Part shown: positions 56,596-64,000 of the stretch, one piece after another
How the letters are laid out: every line of letters begins with the position of its first letter
How positions within the stretch are numbered: position 1 is the first letter of the stretch
Notes under the pieces: model-generated
The model's input: the letters and a program-made list of their open reading frames with translations, nothing else
Database searches by the model: none
Told to the model about the DNA's origin: nothing
Position numbers and translations under genes: made by a program
DNA from: an uncultured Erythrobacter sp.
GTDB taxonomy: Bacteria > Pseudomonadota > Alphaproteobacteria > Sphingomonadales > Sphingomonadaceae
Direction of reading: 5' to 3'
Assembly (NCBI GenBank): GCA_947499095.1
Contig: CANMMR010000007.1
Location: forward strand, 124,001 to 188,000
DNA: 64,000 nt

Positions 56596-56621
56596 GGAAC
56601 TGTTTTTGAGACTGGGCCGTT
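56596..56621 (+). promoter_or_regulatory. EcfG-type (general stress response) promoter
   Basis: GGAAC (56596-56600), then 17 bases, then CGTT (56618-56621), matching the alphaproteobacterial EcfG consensus GGAAC-N16-17-CGTT exactly. It lies 43 bases before the response regulator ATG (56665), giving a leader of about 35 bases. The general stress response in this group is triggered through PhyR-NepR-EcfG, often by HWE/HisKA2 kinases such as the one encoded just downstream. Confidence 0.75.
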
Positions 56622-56664
56622 CGGTCCACACGATTAAGGCGGGAAAAGGTTAAAAGTCGCCCCG

Positions 56665-57030
56665 ATGCAGAATGTTATGATTGTAGACGACGAGGCGCTG
56701 GTGCTGCTCGACCTCGTCCATACCGTCGAAGATCTCGGCTATGCGATCCACTCGGAGTCGACGAGTGTGGAGGGTGCTCTTGCCTCTCTGGAAGGCGAAG
56801 CCCCCGACCTCGCCCTGCTGGATATCGATGTCGCAGGAGTGCCGGTCTGGCCGGTCGCGCGTGAACTGACTGCGAAGGGCGTGCCGGTGATTTTCGTCAG
56901 CGCGAACCTTTCGCACAAAGAGCTGTGCCAAGAATTTGCCGACTGTCCGAAGCTCGAGAAGCCGGCGTCCCCAGCAGATATCGGTTCGGCTCTTGAAATC
57001 GCCGGCGAAGTCAAAAGCTGCGCCGCCTGA
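56665..57030 (+). CDS. Single-domain response regulator
   Basis: This is a 121-residue receiver domain with no output domain. The acidic pair Asp8-Asp9, the phosphoacceptor Asp53 (LLDIDVAG), Ser79 (FVSANLSH) and Lys99 (LEKPASP) are all present, so phosphorylation is expected. The absence of an FATGUY-type motif distinguishes it from that HWE-associated subgroup. It is convergent with the CheB-CheR-PAS-HWE kinase gene, 13 bases apart. A stress promoter lies upstream. It could be a phosphate sink or a link between the kinase and PhyR. Confidence 0.92.
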   Translation: MQNVMIVDDEALVLLDLVHTVEDLGYAIHSESTSVEGALASLEGEAPDLALLDIDVAGVPVWPVARELTAKGVPVIFVSANLSHKELCQEFADCPKLEKPASPADIGSALEIAGEVKSCAA

Positions 57031-57043
57031 CCCTTTCTCCCGA

Positions 57044-60000
57044 CTAGGTCGGGAACTTCAAAGTCCGGCGATAACCGCCTTCGATCGCATCGCCGCTGGC
57101 TTCCCCGCGGAGTTGGCGCGCTGCCGTTTGAACGAGCTTGGTGCCGAAACCCGGACTGCTGTCGACCGTGTCACCCGCTGCCTGACCGTCTTCCCGCCAA
57201 TCGATTGCGACTTCGCCATCCTGATGGGTCCAACCGATGTCGATCGACCCGTCGCGGGTGGCCAGCGCCCCGTACTTCGTCGAATTGGTTGCCCACTCAT
57301 GCAGGATCAGCGCAATCGAGGTAATCTTGTCGTTGCTTATCGTCGTGTCGGGTCCGGACATGTCGACGTTTTGACCGGCGAGATTAGGCCGCAGGACCGT
57401 ATCGACGAGCTTCGATAGCGCAATGCCGCCATCGGCCGCGTCGCCAGCCTCGTTGGTCAGCGAATGCGAGCGGCCGAGCGCATGGATGCGATCGCGCAGG
57501 CCCTCGGCGAAGGTAGCGACATCGTCAGCGTCGCGCGCGGCGATCGAGACCATGGCCGAGATGACCGAGAACAGGTTCTTCACCCGGTGGTTCATCTCGC
57601 GGATCATCAATTCGCGCTGATCGAGCAGGCGGCGTTCGGCCGACACGTCGAAGGTCACGCCGATAAACTTGCGCGTGCCGGACACCTCGATGAGTTTACC
57701 GAGGCCATGAAGATAACGGGTTTCGCCATCGTCGAGCGGCAAGCGGAAGACTTCGTCGAAATCGCTGTCGCCTTCCATCGCCATGCGCAATGCGCGATTG
57801 ACGCGATCGCGATCATCCGGCGGCAGCGAAGCCATGATTGGCTCCAGCGTGTCACCGGGATCGTCCTGATCTAGGTCGAACAGATTGCGCTCGGTCGGAT
57901 CTAGCACGGTCTTGTCGGTCGAGGGTTCGTATTCCCAGACGCCGATCTTCGCGACCTCCAGGGCGAGCCTTAGACGCTCGCGTTCTTCACGCAGGTCGCG
58001 TTCCAGCGAGAGCGTTTCGGAGACGTCGGTGAAGATCAGCGTTGCGCCGTCCAGCTGACCGTCGAGCAAGCGATAGGGAATTGCCTGCAACACGAGCTCG
58101 CGATCAAGAGAACTAGAATGCATACCCTCTTCGACCTGCATTCCCTGCTTGGCGGCGCTCTTCGCCATATCCACGAAGTGATCGTTGTCGAGATTGTGCG
58201 GCAGGGTGGCGAGCGGTTGCCCGATATTCTCCTTCGTCAACGGGAAGAGATCTTCGGCTGCATCGGTGAAACTGCGTAGCTTCAGCTCGGAATCGACGAC
58301 AATCACCGCCAGCTTGGTGCTGTCGAAGAAGTTCTTGAGATCGGCATTGGCCGTGGTCAGCTGATCGACCTTGTTTTTCAGCTCGTCGTTGACCGTCGTA
58401 AGCTCCTCGTTGGTGGACTGGAGCTCCTCGTTCATCGACATCATTTCTTCGTTGGAGCTTTTCAGCTCCTCGTTCGTCGTCTCGAGCTCCTCGACCGTCG
58501 AGCGCAGGCGATGCCGAGTGGCCTGCAACTCTTCTTCGAGGAACTGGCGCTGGCCGTCCTCGGGATCGAATTCGTCGTAATCGTCGCCGGTGTCGGGTTC
58601 GAGGCCGCGGGTCTCGTTGACGACGAACAGGAAGGTCTGGTTGTCGATCGGCTCGCAGACGACCGTCGCCTCCAGCGTTCCGAAATCGGTGACGATCTCT
58701 ACCTCTTTCACGATGGCCCGACGCCCGGTGTTCGACACCTGGCGGATCATCGGAGCGAACAGCTCGCGCAGGCCCGGGCGGGCGAGCGAGGGCACGTGGA
58801 TCGAGCGTTCCAACCGCTCGGGGAAATCGAGATACCGCCCGGCCGATCCCCAGCGTTCGAGCAGCATGGCCTCACAATCGAGCAAGAGGCTGACGGGCGA
58901 GTAGCGTTGCGCCAGCTTTTCCAGAGCGCGCAGCTCCACGCCGCCCCGCCGCGTGGTTTCCTCCCGGTTCGACCTCTGTCGGCTGCGATTGATCTGCCGT
59001 GAAACATCGCTGGCCAGATTGAGAGTGTAGTTCCCCTTCACATTCTTGCGCCGGAATATGCGCGCCGTCTGGTCCACGGATTCGAACAGGTCTTCGTGCC
59101 GCCCGATCGTCTCGGACGAGCCGAGGAACAGGTAGCCGCTTTCGCGCGTGGCGAAATGAAACAGCGGGAACACCAGCTTCTGCAGGGAATCGTCGAAATA
59201 GATCAGGACGTTGCGGCAGGCGACGAGATCGATCTTGGAATAGGGCGGATCGCGCACAAGGTTGTGGACGCTGAAGCGCACCATGTCCCTGATTTGCGGC
59301 GCGATGGTGAACTTGTCCTTGCTTCCGTAGATGTATTCATCCTGGAAAAGCTTGGGGATGTCCTGCAGCGACGCCAGCGGGTAGACGCCCCTCCGCCCTA
59401 TATCGAGCATCTTGTCGTCGATGTCGGTGGCGAACACCTGCACATAGGGGCGCTTGTCGAACCGCTTGGCTGCGTCCGCAAACAGCATGGCAATACTGTA
59501 AGCCTCTTCGCCACTGGAGCAGCCGGGCACCCAGATCCGCAGCTCTTCGCCGTTCTTGGCCTCTTTCACCATCGGCGAAATGACCAACTCGTCGAGCTGC
59601 CTGAAATGGTCGGAGTCGCGGAAGAAGCGGGTGACATTGATCAGCAGGTCGCTGAACAAGGCGCTGCATTCGTTGCCGTTTTCCTGAAGGTGCTTGAGAT
59701 AGGCCTTGGTATTCTCGATCCCGAGCACCTGCATGCGGCGAGCGACCCGGCGGTTGAGCGTACTGCGCTTGTAATTCGAGAAATCGTGGCCGACCGCTTC
59801 ACGCAAGACGTCGCAGATATCGAGCAGCGTGTCGGCATCCTCGAGATCGTTCTCGACCACGTCGGCAAGGCCGGCGCGCTGGAAGAATTTCGACAGGTGC
59901 TCGACCGTGTCGCGCGGATCGCAGGTGATATCGACCAGCCCCGTGCCGATGGCGGCGGTGGGCATGCCGTCATAGGCAGCCGTGTCGGGATCCTGCGCGA

Positions 60001-60475
60001 TGCAGATGCCCGAATGTTCCTTGATCGCCCGCAGGCCCCGGCTGCCATCCGCGCCGGTGCCCGAGAGGATCACACAGGCTGCGCGCTCGCCCTGATCCTT
60101 CGCAAGGCTCTCGAAGAAATCGTCGATCGGGCGACGCATACCGCGCTGTTCGGTGAATTCCGTCAGCTCGAGCACACCGTCCTTCACCGCGAGGCCGTGC
60201 GCCGGCGGAATGACGTAAATATGGTCGGGTTCGAGCTTCTCCCCGCCTTCCGCCTGCTTCACGGCCATCGGCGTGTAGCGTTCGAGCAGCTGTGCCATCA
60301 GCGATTCATGCGTCGGATCGAGATGCTGGACCACTACGAAGGCCATGCCGCTCTGGCCGTCGAAGCCGCTGAACATTTCGCGCAAGGCTTCCAGCCCGCC
60401 CGCCGACGCACCGACGCCGACGATCGCGAATTCGCCCGATCGTGCGGGCTTGCTTGCTGGTGCACCCTCCTTCAT
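57044..60475 (-). CDS. CheB-CheR-PAS-PAS-HWE histidine kinase (chimeric signal protein)
   Basis: The 1143-residue protein joins, in order: a CheB methylesterase domain (about 15-200; GVGASAGG with Ser24, VQHLDPTH with His51, SGTGADGSRG with Asp143); a CheR N-terminal and methyltransferase domain (about 215-480; WVPGCSSGEEAYSIAML is the SAM loop); a long coiled coil rich in ELxxxNEEL heptads (about 640-720); two PAS-like domains (about 725-850, 855-950); and an HWE/HisKA_2 kinase with His963 in REMNHRVKNLFSVI, followed by HEWATNSTKYGA and an ATPase domain ending near the C-terminus. The layout fits proteins that couple signal-dependent (de)methylation with phosphotransfer. Its ATG overlaps the LOV gene stop (ATGA), so the two are co-translated. 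No transmembrane segment is seen, so it is cytosolic. Confidence 0.93.
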   Translation of the reverse strand: MKEGAPASKPARSGEFAIVGVGASAGGLEALREMFSGFDGQSGMAFVVVQHLDPTHESLMAQLLERYTPMAVKQAEGGEKLEPDHIYVIPPAHGLAVKDGVLELTEFTEQRGMRRPIDDFFESLAKDQGERAACVILSGTGADGSRGLRAIKEHSGICIAQDPDTAAYDGMPTAAIGTGLVDITCDPRDTVEHLSKFFQRAGLADVVENDLEDADTLLDICDVLREAVGHDFSNYKRSTLNRRVARRMQVLGIENTKAYLKHLQENGNECSALFSDLLINVTRFFRDSDHFRQLDELVISPMVKEAKNGEELRIWVPGCSSGEEAYSIAMLFADAAKRFDKRPYVQVFATDIDDKMLDIGRRGVYPLASLQDIPKLFQDEYIYGSKDKFTIAPQIRDMVRFSVHNLVRDPPYSKIDLVACRNVLIYFDDSLQKLVFPLFHFATRESGYLFLGSSETIGRHEDLFESVDQTARIFRRKNVKGNYTLNLASDVSRQINRSRQRSNREETTRRGGVELRALEKLAQRYSPVSLLLDCEAMLLERWGSAGRYLDFPERLERSIHVPSLARPGLRELFAPMIRQVSNTGRRAIVKEVEIVTDFGTLEATVVCEPIDNQTFLFVVNETRGLEPDTGDDYDEFDPEDGQRQFLEEELQATRHRLRSTVEELETTNEELKSSNEEMMSMNEELQSTNEELTTVNDELKNKVDQLTTANADLKNFFDSTKLAVIVVDSELKLRSFTDAAEDLFPLTKENIGQPLATLPHNLDNDHFVDMAKSAAKQGMQVEEGMHSSSLDRELVLQAIPYRLLDGQLDGATLIFTDVSETLSLERDLREERERLRLALEVAKIGVWEYEPSTDKTVLDPTERNLFDLDQDDPGDTLEPIMASLPPDDRDRVNRALRMAMEGDSDFDEVFRLPLDDGETRYLHGLGKLIEVSGTRKFIGVTFDVSAERRLLDQRELMIREMNHRVKNLFSVISAMVSIAARDADDVATFAEGLRDRIHALGRSHSLTNEAGDAADGGIALSKLVDTVLRPNLAGQNVDMSGPDTTISNDKITSIALILHEWATNSTKYGALATRDGSIDIGWTHQDGEVAIDWREDGQAAGDTVDSSPGFGTKLVQTAARQLRGEASGDAIEGGYRRTLKFPT

Positions 60476-61014
60476 TCCATCCGGGCCCTTGCAATGATGG
60501 AGTGGCTCGACGCCAGCGCGTCGAAACTGCCGAGCAGGGCCCAGTTGTCGTCGCCGGTCAGCAAATTGAGTTGCTTAAGGCTTTCCTTGAGCGCGCGATC
60601 GTAGAGGCCGGGCTCAGAAGCCTTCTCCGGGTCGACCGGAAACTGCGAGCCGAGCACGTAAGTGACCTCATCGTCTTTCTTGAGCTTGGCCATATACACC
60701 AGGTTCAGGAATTTCCGCCCGTCCTTCGTGACGTTCGGAATTACGAACCGGCCATCTGGCTCGTCGGAATCGTAGAGGAATTCGCGCATATCCTTGCGAA
60801 CGGCGTCGGGAGATTCGTCCGGCTGGAGGAAACGGCAGTTGCGATCCAGAACCTCGTCCGGGCCGTAACCGGACATATCGCAGAATGGCTGATTCACTGC
60901 GATCAGCGGCATGTCTTCAGCCTTCGCATCGGCCAGGCTGAGCGAAATGCGGCTCTCGGCGAAAGCGCTGCGCAGACCTGCAGGGAGTTCGGCGCTGGTG
61001 AAGAAGGTATCCAT
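60472..61014 (-). CDS. Short LOV (blue-light) domain protein
   Basis: The 180-residue protein is a single PAS/LOV domain (about 20-140). The flavin-adduct motif GYGPDEVLDRNCRFLQ holds Cys60 in NCRFLQ, and FVIPNVTKDGRKFLN and VYMAKLKKDDEVTYVLG complete the FMN-binding core. A C-terminal helical part (about 145-180) could be a dimerisation or signalling helix. There is no kinase or DNA-binding domain. The start is the ATG at 61014 (MDTFFTSAELPAGLR), with a longer open frame upstream. It is the first gene of a two-gene operon with the chimeric HWE kinase. Confidence 0.92.
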   Translation of the reverse strand: MDTFFTSAELPAGLRSAFAESRISLSLADAKAEDMPLIAVNQPFCDMSGYGPDEVLDRNCRFLQPDESPDAVRKDMREFLYDSDEPDGRFVIPNVTKDGRKFLNLVYMAKLKKDDEVTYVLGSQFPVDPEKASEPGLYDRALKESLKQLNLLTGDDNWALLGSFDALASSHSIIARARME

Positions 61015-61084
61015 CGCGCATTTACCTAGGTGGCAAGTAGCCAATGGCCAAGGCAAAATGCTTGATGTTGCTTTTAGTTAAATT

Positions 61085-61160
<76 letters not shown>

Positions 61161-61253
61161 GTACCATGTGTGCTCTGTCGCTTTGCTGATTGGGGGCGGA
61201 CCCCCGATATAGCATTGCTCCGCCAGAGCGTCGGAACGTGGCGCGCCACTGCG

Positions 61254-62126
61254 TCATAACGCGCCAAAAGTCCAGCCCTCCGTGCGCGCGACCTGCGGTG
61301 TCATTGCTGTCGGCTCCCACCGCCGCTTTTCGCCGGCGACCTTGCGCAGCCAGGCGGCGCTGAGCAGCGCGTCGGAGGAATGATCGTCGATTGGGCCATT
61401 ACCTATCACCGGAGCAGAGCCCAGCGCGGTAAGTGCCTCATTGAGATCCTCATGATTGCGCATCTTGGCGCGCGACGCGCTGCGCCCGGCCTCCATCGCA
61501 GCGAGGCTGGTGTAGATTTCGACGATGACCGACCCTTTGCGCGGCAGCGGGTCGATCGGCCAGACCGGCAGCAGGCCGCGCAGGTGATGCAGCATCCGCA
61601 TGCCCGTCAGGCTCGACTTTCCGACCTGCGCTGCGCCGACGAGATTGAAGTTCGAATAGGGTTTGCAACCCATCGCCGCTTGCGCCTTTTCGGTCACGCG
61701 GAAGCGCCCGCGGCCATGCGCCGCATCGTCGCAGCCGAAATGCGCGCCGGTATCGGCGCCGTTGCGGAAATAGGGTGCGTAGTCCGGATGATCGACGAAC
61801 GACTGGACGCCGAAATGCTCGTCGTTGCGGCAGATATCGTCGATCAGCGCCCATAGCGCCGGAGCATCGGGCAGAGAGACTGTGTTCTTGGGGAAATATG
61901 CGCCGCAATCGACGTGGGGCAGGCCGATTCCGAGGTCGAGACCGACAAGCGTGTTCTTCGGCAGGTCTTCGCGCAGCACGGTGAGCACTTCCTCCCGGCT
62001 CCAGCGATGGTCGATCAGCACCGGCCCGCTGCCAGCCGCTTTCGCCACCGCCAGCGCGATGCCCTTGTGTTTGCGCCCTTTCGCGCCCGACCAGTCGATG
62101 GCGAGGAAGTTGTCGAATTTGCGGAT
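61254..62126 (-). CDS. RNase H-fold (DUF429-like) protein, apparently starting with ATC
   Basis: The protein has about 290 residues. The beginning (KFDNFLAIDWSGAKG) has the hhhhhDWSGAxG of the RNase H-like DUF429 family, and GAAQVGKSSL and VIVEIYTSLAA fit its later core. In-frame GTG at 62048 (265 residues) would remove this first strand, which is clearly coding. No ATG, GTG or TTG occurs upstream in this frame, but an ATC at 62126 overlaps the rarA stop as TAATC, as TAATG would for a coupled gene. An ATC start, or a start lost by mutation, is the simplest reading. The function is unknown; a nuclease is possible. Confidence 0.75.
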   Translation of the reverse strand: MRKFDNFLAIDWSGAKGRKHKGIALAVAKAAGSGPVLIDHRWSREEVLTVLREDLPKNTLVGLDLGIGLPHVDCGAYFPKNTVSLPDAPALWALIDDICRNDEHFGVQSFVDHPDYAPYFRNGADTGAHFGCDDAAHGRGRFRVTEKAQAAMGCKPYSNFNLVGAAQVGKSSLTGMRMLHHLRGLLPVWPIDPLPRKGSVIVEIYTSLAAMEAGRSASRAKMRNHEDLNEALTALGSAPVIGNGPIDDHSSDALLSAAWLRKVAGEKRRWEPTAMTPQVARTEGWTFGAL

Positions 62127-63445
62127 TACGAATGCCTCTCGTTTCTCAGCTTGTCCCAGTAATCGAGCCGCTTGTTCACCTCGCGTTCGAAGCCGCGATC
62201 TACGGGTTCATAATATGCCTGCGGCTCCATCTCGTCGGGCCAGTAATTGTCGCCGGAGAAGCCGTCGTCGGAATTGTGGTCGTAGCTGTAGCCCGCGCCG
62301 TAGCCGATATCCTTCATCAGCTTGGTCGGCGCGTTGAGGATGTTCTGCGGCGGCATCAGGCTCCCGGTTTCCCTGGCCGATTTGAACGAGGCCTTCTGCG
62401 CCTTGTAGACCGCGTTCGATTTGGGCGCGGTGGCGAGATATGTACAGGCCTGCACCAGCGCGAGCTCGCCTTCGGGGCTGCCGAGGAACTCGTAGGCATC
62501 CTTCGCCGCCATGCATTGCACCAGCGCTTGCGGGTCGGCCATGCCGATATCCTCCACCGCCATGCGGATCAGGCGGCGGGCGAGGAAGCGCGGTTCTTCG
62601 CCTGCAGTGAGCATGCGAGCGAGATAATAAAGGCTCGCCTGTACGTCGCTGCCACGCACTGCTTTATGAAGTGCGGAGATGAGATTGTAATGCCCCTCGC
62701 GGTCCTTGTCGTAGACGGCCACACGGCGCTGCAGGAATTGTCCGAGCGCGGCGGGATCGAGCGGCTCGTCGATCTTGGCATTGTAGAGCGTTTCTGCCTG
62801 GTTGAGCAGGAACCGCCCGTCGCCATCGGCACTGGCAACCAGCGCATCGCGTGCTTCGGGGGTGAGGGGCAGGGGACCTTCCAGATCCTCCGCCTTGGCC
62901 AGCAGCGAACCCAGTGCGTCGTGGTCGAGCCGCTGCAGGATCAGTACCTGCGCACGGCTGAGCAGCGCGGCGTTGAGCGCGAAGCTGGGGTTCTCGGTCG
63001 TCGCACCGACCAGCGTGACGGTACCGCGCTCCACGAAGGGCAGGAAGCCGTCCTGCTGCGCGCGGTTGAAGCGATGGATCTCGTCCACAAACAGCAGCGT
63101 GCGCTGTCCGGCTGCGGCGGCCTTGTCGGCGGCGGCGAAGGCTTTCTTGAGGTCGGCAACGCCGCTGAACACGGCGCTGACGCTCTCGAAGCGCATGCCG
63201 ACACTGTCGGCGAGCAGGCGCGCGATCGTCGTCTTTCCGGTGCCGGGTGGACCCCACAGGATCATGCTGGAGAGGCGCCCAGCCGCCACCATCCGCCCGA
63301 TGGCGCCTTCGGAACCGGTCAGATGATCTTGCCCGACCACTTGGTCGAGCGCGCTTGGGCGCAGCCGGTCGGCCAGCGGCGCGTCCTCGCGCGGCACATC
63401 GGTCTCGGCAGTCGCCGGGAGGCTGTCGGGGAAAAGATCGGCCAT
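62126..63445 (-). CDS. rarA: Replication-associated recombination protein A (MgsA/WRNIP1 family)
   Basis: RarA is an AAA+ clamp-loader-like ATPase that acts at stalled replication forks. The 439-residue protein has the N-terminal LADRLRPSALDQVVGQDHL, Walker A GPPGTGKTTIARLL, Walker B TLLFVDEIHRFN, sensor VGATTENPSF, the C-terminal tetramerisation region with HKAVRGSDVQASLYYLARML and PKSNAVYKAQ. The last part (about 365-439) has the usual GYGAGYSYDH extension. It is the first gene of a pair with the RNase H-fold gene and is separated from the divergent padR gene by 98 bases. Confidence 0.97.
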   Translation of the reverse strand: MADLFPDSLPATAETDVPREDAPLADRLRPSALDQVVGQDHLTGSEGAIGRMVAAGRLSSMILWGPPGTGKTTIARLLADSVGMRFESVSAVFSGVADLKKAFAAADKAAAAGQRTLLFVDEIHRFNRAQQDGFLPFVERGTVTLVGATTENPSFALNAALLSRAQVLILQRLDHDALGSLLAKAEDLEGPLPLTPEARDALVASADGDGRFLLNQAETLYNAKIDEPLDPAALGQFLQRRVAVYDKDREGHYNLISALHKAVRGSDVQASLYYLARMLTAGEEPRFLARRLIRMAVEDIGMADPQALVQCMAAKDAYEFLGSPEGELALVQACTYLATAPKSNAVYKAQKASFKSARETGSLMPPQNILNAPTKLMKDIGYGAGYSYDHNSDDGFSGDNYWPDEMEPQAYYEPVDRGFEREVNKRLDYWDKLRNERHS

Positions 63446-63507
63446 TGGTCGGCTGACATAGGGGTTTCGTCGAGCTTTTGCAGGGGGCTCTTGCGAGGGA
63501 CGATGAA

Positions 63508-63528
63508 AGATATATCTTAGTCATATCT
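63508..63528. promoter_or_regulatory. Inverted repeat upstream of the PadR gene, likely autoregulatory operator
   Basis: AGATAT-N9-ATATCT is a perfect 6-bp inverted repeat, and the left part alone is a 10-bp palindrome (AGATATATCT). It lies three bases before the ribosome site AAGGAG (63531-63536). PadR repressors usually bind ATGT-N8-ACAT-like inverted repeats close to their own promoter; spacing and location agree, the core sequence only partly. Confidence 0.45.
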
Positions 63529-63543
63529 AAAAGGAGTTACGAT

Positions 63544-64000
63544 ATGACTGACAAAGACGAGCGCGACGAGCCGCCGGAAGGCAACATCCCCGATCATTCC
63601 GAAGGCGAGGACTTCGATGTCGATGTGGATATCGAGGTGGATGTCGATCCCGACCGCGACAGCTCGTACAGCCGCACATATAGCGCGTCGGGCTTTTTCG
63701 GACCCGAGGGCGTATTCGGACCGAAGGGCCCTTTCGGCCCGGACGGACCTTTCGGCCCGGACGGACCTTTCGGACCGGGCGGCCCCTTCGGCCCGAACGG
63801 ACCCTTCGGCAACGGCTCCCGGAGGTCCGGCGGGAAGCATCGCACGCGGCGCCGCCGCATGTTCGCCGCGGGCGAGTTGCGCCTGTTGCTGTTGCACCTG
63901 ATCGCGGAGGAACCGCGCCACGGCTACGAGCTAATCAAAGCGGTCGAGGACATGACCGGCGGCAATTATTCGCCCAGCCCGGGTACGGTCTATCCGACGC
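63544..64000 (+). CDS. PadR-family transcriptional regulator, cut by the right edge
   Basis: The visible 152 residues start at an ATG with AAGGAG eight bases upstream. The first 40 residues are very acidic ([17 protein letters not shown]). Next is an array of FGPxGP units, seven copies of a 6-residue repeat from about residue 51 to 91, encoded by an 18-base DNA repeat (63697-63822). A basic stretch ([14 protein letters not shown]) leads into the PadR winged helix (from about residue 107: [31 protein letters not shown] and SPGTVYPT), which continues out of the window. PadR regulators often control efflux or membrane-stress genes, perhaps downstream here. Confidence 0.88.
   Translation, partial: MTDKDERDEPPEGNIPDHSEGEDFDVDVDIEVDVDPDRDSSYSRTYSASGFFGPEGVFGPKGPFGPDGPFGPDGPFGPGGPFGPNGPFGNGSRRSGGKHRTRRRRMFAAGELRLLLLHLIAEEPRHGYELIKAVEDMTGGNYSPSPGTVYPT

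Overview
The window is high-GC chromosomal DNA that reads as an alphaproteobacterium of the order Sphingomonadales, most likely an Erythrobacteraceae member (Erythrobacter/Qipengyuania type). The reasons are the protein sequences, the gene order of the division cluster, an EcfG-type stress promoter, a LOV-domain protein beside an HWE-family histidine kinase, and a TCGACA/CTGAGC inverted repeat of the kind common in sphingomonads. No taxonomic search could be run, so this is an inference. Almost all of the window is core metabolism and cell-envelope biology. I see no insertion sequence, CRISPR array or rRNA; there are two tRNA genes.

Layout. 0-5.5 kb (mostly minus strand): the start of a GH24 lysozyme running off the left edge, the nitrogen pair glnB-glnA with a sigma-54 promoter, an SH3-like gene coupled to argC, and an M17 aminopeptidase. 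5.6-13.3 kb: an RsiV-like lipoprotein, methionine aminopeptidase, ccmA-ccmB, a pterin dehydratase, an SDR, an AlkA-type glycosylase, a [2Fe-2S] ferredoxin, two strong hairpins, cysK, and two envelope genes of unknown role.

13.6-32.4 kb is a complete division and cell wall (dcw) cluster on the plus strand: mraZ-rsmH-ftsL-ftsI-murE-murF-mraY-murD-ftsW-murG-murC-murB-ddl-ftsQ-ftsA-ftsZ. Most junctions are ATGA stop/start overlaps, so the genes are probably translated as a coupled series from lipid II precursor synthesis through to the Z ring. ftsZ has its own upstream gap, with a perfect DnaA box. A TPR-SPOR envelope gene, a YbjN-like gene, a BI-1/YccA membrane protein, a proline-rich lipoprotein and tRNA-Ala follow.

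37-42.5 kb: a large membrane-anchored winged-helix/TPR regulator lies divergent to a 1012-residue trimeric autotransporter adhesin, with repeated hexamers between them. 42.5-46.3 kb: a FAD oxidoreductase, a DUF1499 protein, queF and a proline/threonine-rich membrane protein. 46.3-53.4 kb is a sulfur region: a mercaptopyruvate sulfurtransferase, a cystathionine beta-lyase-like enzyme, an MscS channel, then the tightly coupled operon cobA-DUF2849-cysI-DUF934-cysH, which makes siroheme and reduces APS and sulfite; cysK at 11 kb would fix the sulfide.

53.4-64 kb: obgE-proB-epimerase on the minus strand; a probable light/stress module (a single-domain response regulator under an EcfG-type promoter, facing an operon of a short LOV protein and a 1143-residue CheB-CheR-PAS-HWE kinase); tRNA-Thr; rarA followed by an RNase H-fold gene that seems to start with ATC; and a PadR-family regulator with glycine/proline/phenylalanine repeats, cut by the right edge. 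The light/stress module is the most interesting system here.
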